This document shows positions 8,024-12,045 of a stretch of DNA of 12,045 nucleotides, one piece after another (position 1 is the stretch's first letter; every line of letters starts with the position of its first letter). The notes under the pieces were generated by a model that did not search any database, was not told the origin of the DNA, and saw only the letters and a program-made list of their open reading frames with translations. The position numbers were made by a program, and so were the translations under genes. Source of the stretch: Euperipatoides rowelli (lineage: Eukaryota > Onychophora > Udeonychophora > Euonychophora > Peripatopsidae). The DNA lies in assembly GCA_003024985.2 (NCBI GenBank), contig PXIH01S0007435.1, one strand, 5' to 3'.

Positions 8024-9439
8024 ATATTGGGCTGACATCACCAAATCTACATAAAAGCAGATGACAGGGGATGGCAACCTATAGAAGTTTTTTAAACAAG
8101 CTTCAAAATGCTCCCAACAACCAAGGGCCTTAAAAGCTCCTGCAAGTCATTAATTCGAGAGATGGGACCCGATTTTTGATGGCTGACAGAAGTCTGGCTT
8201 TTGCAACCAAAGAGCCCGTGAAAATAGTATGACGGCCAACTAAGTAATAATCTTTGGACGAACTCCGGAAGTATTTACTAGGTCTGCTTGATAAACTATT
8301 TTATTTCCCGTCTAAATCCATAGAGCTGCATAATCACTACCTCAAGTCCAAATTTAGCCCATCCCCTAGTCTCAGCGAAAATTAATGTAAAATTCACCGC
8401 TACATATTTCCTGAACTGTCTCCAGTTTAAATATCAATTTGTTTCATAATCTGAACTCTTTTGTCAAATATTATACTCTTGATCTCCAATTAAAAACATT
8501 ATAAAGTTTAAGACACAGTTGGCTATAATCCAAACTCCCGTCCCTTCTCCCCTTTTTCTGGTCATAAAATATAGTGTAATTTAACAGCATTTATTCTGAA
8601 AGTAATCTGTAAGGGGTAATTTTATTTATTACAATATGGGAAAGGTTTTCATTGATATTAATTTTTCTAAGCAAATAAATATGTGTATTTGCTAAACGGA
8701 CCCTTGTTTATATATGTAGGGGCTAAGTATTGAAATATTAATTTTTATTATTTCTACTCGTGAGTGTACTTTTCTAATGGGGCTAATAGGGGTGGTACCT
8801 GTACCTTTCTATCGGGGCAGGGATAATAAAGGGTTGGTCCCCCTTTTACCGCTAGTCCTTGTCGGCTGGTTCGGACTGGTATTCTATTAGGGTTTAGATA
8901 GGCTAGCTTTTTTCTCGCATAATTGTGCTGGCTATTTAGTTATTATGAGAGATNAATCCTTAGTTGGCACAATTTGCCCTCTTTCAATAATTATCTTGTC
9001 CTTTGGGGTAACCGCTGTATGCATTTAGCTTACATGTAGGTGTCATATCAGTGATTTTGGATATGTATATTTGCATGTAAGTGTGGACAGAGGTTAATAG
9101 CAAGGTATTTATTTGGTAATTTCTCCCTTGGGCTAACTTCTCCGATCATGTCAGCCAGGATATATTGGGACCTCAAGTGCCTTAACTGTCGTGCTTGAGC
9201 CCCCACAAGTCGACGCTGCCGAGATAATAGAAGTTGCCTCAAGTTAGGGTTACAGCCTAGTACTTGCGCTTTGATATGGCACAAGTGCCCTTATTAGCTG
9301 TAACAAGGTCTAGTCGCTAACTGACGCTTACAGAATAGAATAACTTTGTATTAGTGACGATGCGAGTGTTATTTTATAAGTGGGCTCAGTTAGAGACAGG
9401 ATCCCCACCTTAGTAGGTATAATCAATACTGATTGTGCA

Positions 9440-9526
9440 CCCTTGACTTCCATGTGGGTGTAGGTCTACGCTGACCTCGGAGATCCCCTGTCTTCCATGC
9501 TAGTGTAGAGTATGCCGACCTCGGAG
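9440..9526 (+). repeat. Imperfect 44-45 bp tandem duplication in LTR copy 3
   Basis: CTTCCATG (9447 and 9492) and GACCTCGGAG (9473 and 9517) recur with an offset of 45 and 44 nt, with related sequence between them. The duplication is not seen in copies 1 and 2, so it arose after the copies separated or was lost in them. Confidence 0.65.
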
Positions 9527-9588
9527 CCGGGTGTCACAGTAGTAATAGATTGTGTCTAGCTAGGGCATAAATTAGCTTATCTAATTCA

Positions 9589-9652
9589 ATAGTCTGTCTC
9601 GTGATAGAAAAGAGCTAACATAGGGGGAGGTGAGCTCTATGAGATAGGATAT
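9589..9652 (+). other. Conserved LTR stem-loop, copy 3
   Basis: The lower stem joins 9589-9600 (ATAGTCTGTCTC) and 9641-9652 (GAGATAGGATAT): 12 positions, with two G.U wobbles and one G-A mismatch. The upper stem joins AGAGCT (9611-9616) and AGCTCT (9633-9638). The loop again carries a run of G (TAGGGGGAGG). It is weaker than in copies 1 and 2, but several changes occur in both arms together. Confidence 0.55.
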
Positions 9653-9691
9653 CCAGTCCGACCAAGCCTTACTACAGTGTAGTATCTGACA

Positions 9692-9917
9692 TACATTTTC
9701 CTCCAGCCCCAAAACTACCTTTGGCGACGTCTAATTGACGTCAGTTTAAAGATTTTAATTTTTATAATCAATGTAGAAACTTGAAAATTTTTATATGTTT
9801 CAGTTTAAACTTTCCAAATTAATTTATTAAACAATAATTTTTAGGTAAAACTAAACATAAATCAATTTTAAAAAAAATCATTGATAAACCACTTTAATAA
9901 AAACCAATTTAATTTAC
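9692..9917 (-). other. Start of a large spectrin intron
   Basis: Read on the minus strand, this is the intron following the 43-nt exon, starting with donor GTAAAT at 9917. It is A+T-rich and contains two GACGTC words, the second inside TGACGTCA (9736-9743). No later spectrin exon is seen to its left anywhere in the window, so the LTR element and everything down to position 1 probably lie in this intron, or in an intergenic region if the assembly is rearranged. Confidence 0.6.
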
Positions 9918-9960
9918 CTTACGCTCAAACTTCTCTGCTAAACGTTCCAATTTTTCTTGC
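9918..9960 (-). CDS. Beta-spectrin family, 43-nt exon
   Basis: This small exon is flanked by acceptor CTTTCAG (minus strand, ending at 9961) and donor GTAAAT (from 9917). Its first base completes the Arg codon split after the previous exon, and it then encodes QEKLERLAEKFERK, ending in phase 0. Beta-spectrins and alpha-actinins have a comparable RQE+LE-LA-+F-RK segment right after the ALREELIR helix, so the reading is strongly supported despite the length. It is too short to be found by an open-frame scan. Helical, highly charged; part of the linker between early spectrin repeats. Confidence 0.87.
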
Positions 9961-10093
9961 CTGAAAGAAAGGAGGAGAGATTCAATAAATTAAATACAAA
10001 ATAAATAAATTAGTCTCAAAAATTTTAACATTATTTCTTCCTGCCCTTTTTGACAATTATATCAATTATTTTGAAGACTGACAAAAAAAATAC
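9961..10093 (-). other. Short spectrin intron (133 nt)
   Basis: It has a GT donor at 10093-10092 (CAG|GTATTT) and an AG acceptor at 9962-9961 with a pyrimidine-rich CTTTCTTTCAG. The phase is 2. It is A+T-rich with no other feature. Confidence 0.85.
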
Positions 10094-10276
10094 CTGATTA
10101 ATTCTTCTCGTAAGGCCACTTCTCTGCGATGCTCAGCTTTTTCCAGTTGTTCCCAATGTCTTTCAATATCATGCACTAATTTACCTTCTGGTGGCATATA
10201 TATTTTTTGACCTTGAGCTTTCAATTTAGTCTGAATATCAAACAACATTGCTTCAAGATTGCCTCTTTCGATATAT
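10094..10276 (-). CDS. Beta-spectrin family, 183-nt exon
   Basis: Beta-spectrin is a cytoskeletal protein that binds actin through N-terminal CH domains and forms the sub-membrane spectrin network. This exon encodes 61 codons' worth of sequence including YIERGNLEAMLFDIQTKLK, then MPPEGKLVHDIERHWEQLEK, then AEHRREVALREELIR. These are the signature blocks of the first spectrin-repeat region of beta-spectrins; alpha-actinin has a related but distinct version. Acceptor TTTTAG (ending 10277) and donor GTATTT (10093) are both in phase 2. Conventional beta-spectrins are extremely conserved here (commonly SDINKAWERLEKAEHEREL), and this protein differs at many positions, so I lean towards the beta-heavy (karst-like) type. 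Confidence 0.9.
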
Positions 10277-11287
10277 CTAAAATGCAAATACAAATTTTAA
10301 AAAAATTATAGCTATACTGGTGCAAACTAATTTTTCACAATACTATGAGGATGGCCTAAGCAAATTAAAATATTTTTTAATAATAACTTTAGCCTATTAG
10401 TAAGGTTGTTTGGCTGATAATGAGTTAGATGGTATTTAATAAGCGTATTATTTATTCATAGATAAAGTTTATTAAAATTTAGAATATTTCAGATTGGTAC
10501 TGCAATTTCTTTTATTTAAATAACAATCCTTGTGACCCTGGAAATTAGACTTCAGGGAGGGTTGGCATACACTATATTTGCTAGCCTAGTCAGTTCCCGT
10601 GTCACAACTTAAGTTCTCATACGTTGTATGCCATTTTGCATATAGTTACAGTATATTGTTTGTATAAGTAACTATATTGATAACTTAAAGTAATTTTGTT
10701 GTGTTATTGAGCACTTACAGTATACACAATACTATGTACTGTATGTACAGTATATAGAAAATATTATAAGGTAGCCTATATTGAAATTTAGATATGGCTG
10801 ATTGTGAATTTTATAAAATGTTTACAGAAATGATTAAACTTAAAAATATCACAACTAAACTTGTGCTGTTTCTAGAATATTTGTCTTAATTATAAATGAA
10901 AATTCAAAGTACTGTATATTTATTTTTTTATATTTGAATACTATTGTGTAAAATGTCTAAACTTTGAATTAAATTATCTAATTTTTCTCTAAATGATAAA
11001 ATTACTAAATTCTTATCCCATAATAAAATGTATTATCTAAGAATGTTCAAAAGTTCATAATCTACGTGTATGATAGAATTTTAAGGACCATCAACAGATA
11101 ATCACTAGAATTGTCATTTGATCAATATATATTTGTAAAGAGAAAAAGATGCATTTTTTAAAAAAAATAGAATTCAGACTACTATAAATGTTAGCTCTGA
11201 AATCACAAATAAGAAATAATTGCTAATTGTAATTGCTAATGAAATAAAATGCTTAAAATTATTTTATTTTTCATAAGTGATGCTTAC
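10277..11287 (-). other. Spectrin intron, about 1.0 kb
   Basis: Donor GTAAGC (minus strand, from 11287) and acceptor CATTTTAG (ending 10277) bound this phase-2 intron. It is A+T-rich and has no gene. TACTGTA and TACAGTA words recur: a perfect 16-bp palindrome TACTGTATGTACAGTA at 10737-10752, and copies near 10646, 10717 and 10911. No transposon could be recognised. Confidence 0.75.
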
Positions 11288-11475
11288 TTGGGTGGTTTTT
11301 CCACAGTACGATATTCTTTGAATGAAAGCATTTCCTTTTGAATGCCTTCCAGACTATTAGGAAAGTTACGGTCATCCAATTCTTCTTTTTTCTTTCTAAT
11401 CCACTCTAGCAGCTTAGATACTAATCGTTCATAATCACTTATTGACTTTTCAATGGCCATCAATTGTCCAACAAT
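11288..11475 (-). CDS. Beta-spectrin family, 188-nt exon
   Basis: It encodes 62 full codons plus two bases, starting [20 protein letters not shown], passing through [20 protein letters not shown] and [10 protein letters not shown], and ending YRTVEKPP; the split Lys codon is completed by the next exon. The LLEWI tryptophan, the FPNSLEGIQ turn and the YRT-EKPPK end are hallmarks of beta-spectrin just after the second CH domain. Acceptor TGTTTTAG (ending 11476) and donor AA|GTAAGC are good matches to consensus. It is in phase 0 at the start and 2 at the end. The upstream CH-domain exons lie beyond the window. No stop or frameshift is seen across the three exons, so the gene looks intact here. 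Confidence 0.9.
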
Positions 11476-12045
11476 CTAAAACAGTATACATGAAAATGAA
11501 GAAAATAAAGTGTGTATACATTATCATCATAATAGTCTTTAAAAAAAATGTTTCTTCAAGAGACCTTATTTAATAAAGATTTAGATCAAATAATTTATGT
11601 TGCAACAATCTTTTAACAAATAAACTTTTTTTTTAAAAAAATCTAATAACACTTTTATTTAAAATACACACACAAGGGGAACGACTGGAGGAAGTGAAAA
11701 GTGCCCTGAACTACAGAATCCTGGAATTCTAAAGGGGCAAAAAGTAAAATTATGTACAGAATAAATTATCATAACCAGGATGGGACATCAATAGCTCTTA
11801 AAGTAAAATATCTTAGGAATTTGCCATACCTTATTAGAGGGTTTTATTGTGTATGTATGTCTTAGTGTGTGTATGTGTGAGAGGATGGGGCTGTATGTGT
11901 GTAAATACAGTTTTCAGCCCTTCTGAGAAAAATGACCATTTCGTGTTGCATTAACCTTTGAGCGATCGCGCTGTCGTAAATCTTACGACAAATTCAATTT
12001 TTTATAAAATGTGTCTATGTGTATGGACTTGTATGTTTATCTCTG
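11476..12045 (-). other. Upstream spectrin intron (partial), with GT-rich tracts
   Basis: No coding sequence continues here. Positions 11846-11905 and 12009-12040 are imperfect GT/TATG-rich tracts, and 11625-11641 is a T run followed by an A run. A possible transposon end starts at 11951. Confidence 0.6.
11951..12045 (+). mobile_element. Possible piggyBac-type element end
   Basis: TTAA (11951-11954), the insertion target of piggyBac transposons, is directly followed by CCTTTGAGCG, close to the CCCTTTG-type start common in this superfamily. A subterminal perfect palindrome follows: TGTCGTAA (11972-11979) and TTACGACA (11983-11990) around ATC, a layout often seen in piggyBac MITEs. The other end is beyond the window. 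No transposase is visible. Confidence 0.4.

Larger units (their letters stand above)
6948..8607. other. Non-coding stretch where integrase would lie
   Basis: About 1.66 kb, A+T-rich with several T runs (7416-7425, 7501-7511), and no believable gene. It holds the hairpin at 6989-7014, the inverted-repeat unit at 7064-7168, a TATA-like box at 7248, the palindrome and CTCF-like word at 7978-8023, and a part (about 8330-8607) weakly similar to 1250-1619. The minus-strand open frame at 7712-7912 has no recognisable features. The region could be remnant 3' untranslated sequence, part of a longer 3' LTR, or unrelated insertions. Confidence 0.55.
1620..9691 (+). mobile_element. Decayed Ty3/Gypsy LTR retrotransposon
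   Basis: The order is LTR-like repeat (1620-2632), leader, gag with a CCHC-type knuckle, aspartic protease, reverse transcriptase, RNase H, then a second LTR-like repeat (8608-9691). This order, with RNase H directly after RT and the protease motif ILGxDW...IDC, is that of Ty3/Gypsy elements. Gag and pol are broken by frame changes and stops, and the integrase is absent. I could not see a convincing primer-binding site next to 2633, a polypurine tract before 8608, or a target-site duplication (flanks GTTAA and TACAT), so the exact boundaries are uncertain. The element lies antisense to the spectrin gene to its right. Confidence 0.82.
8608..9691 (+). repeat. 3' LTR-like repeat, copy 3
   Basis: It begins TGTAAG and ends TCTGACA, matching copy 2 over its length with many substitutions and indels (1084 against 1013 nt). 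Part of the extra length comes from a 44-nt duplication at 9440-9526. Shared words include GCAAATAAAT, CTATCGGGGCAGGATAATAAAGGG (split here: CTATCGGG at 8811 and AATAAAGGG near 8825), TTACATGTAGGTGT near 9030, TTGCATGTAAGTGT near 9071 and CTTAGTAGGTA near 9409. An ambiguous base lies at 8954. The minus-strand open frame at 9048-9284 is inside the repeat and is not called as a gene. Confidence 0.7.

Noticed and set aside
6948-8607. Envelope gene downstream of pol
   Set aside because: No long frame, signal peptide or membrane segment is visible on the plus strand.
9048-9284. 78-codon minus-strand open frame
   Set aside because: It falls inside LTR copy 3, and the corresponding region of copy 2 is not preserved as a frame.
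1615-9696. Target-site duplication around the element
   Set aside because: The five bases before 1620 (GTTAA) and after 9691 (TACAT) do not match, and the boundaries are uncertain.
9736-9743. TGACGTCA (CRE-like site)
   Set aside because: A single eight-base match in an intron with nothing to support regulation. It is mentioned under the intron only.
1-12045. CRISPR array, tRNA or rRNA genes, bacterial operons
   Set aside because: No regularly spaced repeats, no tRNA arm motifs and no rRNA core sequences were seen, and the coding style is eukaryotic with introns.

Overview
This window looks like nuclear DNA from an animal, most likely an invertebrate. It is A+T-rich and mostly non-coding. 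Three short exons on the minus strand encode the start of the spectrin-repeat region of a beta-spectrin-family protein, and the rest is dominated by a decayed LTR retrotransposon on the plus strand. The clade cannot be fixed from the sequence. The intron-rich spectrin gene, the Ty3/Gypsy element and the frequent TACTGTA/TACAGTA words would suit an arthropod such as a crustacean, but that is a weak guess.

Layout. Positions 1-580 are the distal part of a long-terminal-repeat-like sequence (copy 1). Positions 581-1619 hold no gene. Positions 1620-2632 are a second copy, read as the 5' LTR, and 2633-2963 is an untranslated leader. Broken gag (2964-4292), a basic gag-pol junction, protease (4800-5204), reverse transcriptase, RNase H and a short pre-integrase stub (to 6947) follow in the order of Ty3/Gypsy (Metaviridae). 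The whole integrase is missing. In its place are about 1.66 kb of A+T-rich DNA with hairpins and a possible MITE. Positions 8608-9691 are the third copy, read as the 3' LTR.

From 9918 to 11475 on the minus strand lie three exons of 188, 183 and 43 nt. Their splice sites and phases fit exactly and together they encode about 138 residues. Because the last exon ends in a donor at 9917 and no later exon is seen, the retroelement probably sits in the next intron of this gene, in antisense orientation. The right edge (11951 onward) resembles one end of a piggyBac-type element.

The retroelement cannot be autonomous. It carries at least five frame changes, several stops, an altered CCHC knuckle, an altered protease active-site triad, a reverse transcriptase missing one catalytic aspartate, and no integrase. 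The most interesting signals are in its LTR-like repeats: a stem-loop with a G-rich apical loop kept in all three copies with G.U-preserving changes, and unrelated fold-back structures at roughly the same place in two copies. I found no convincing wholly new biological system.
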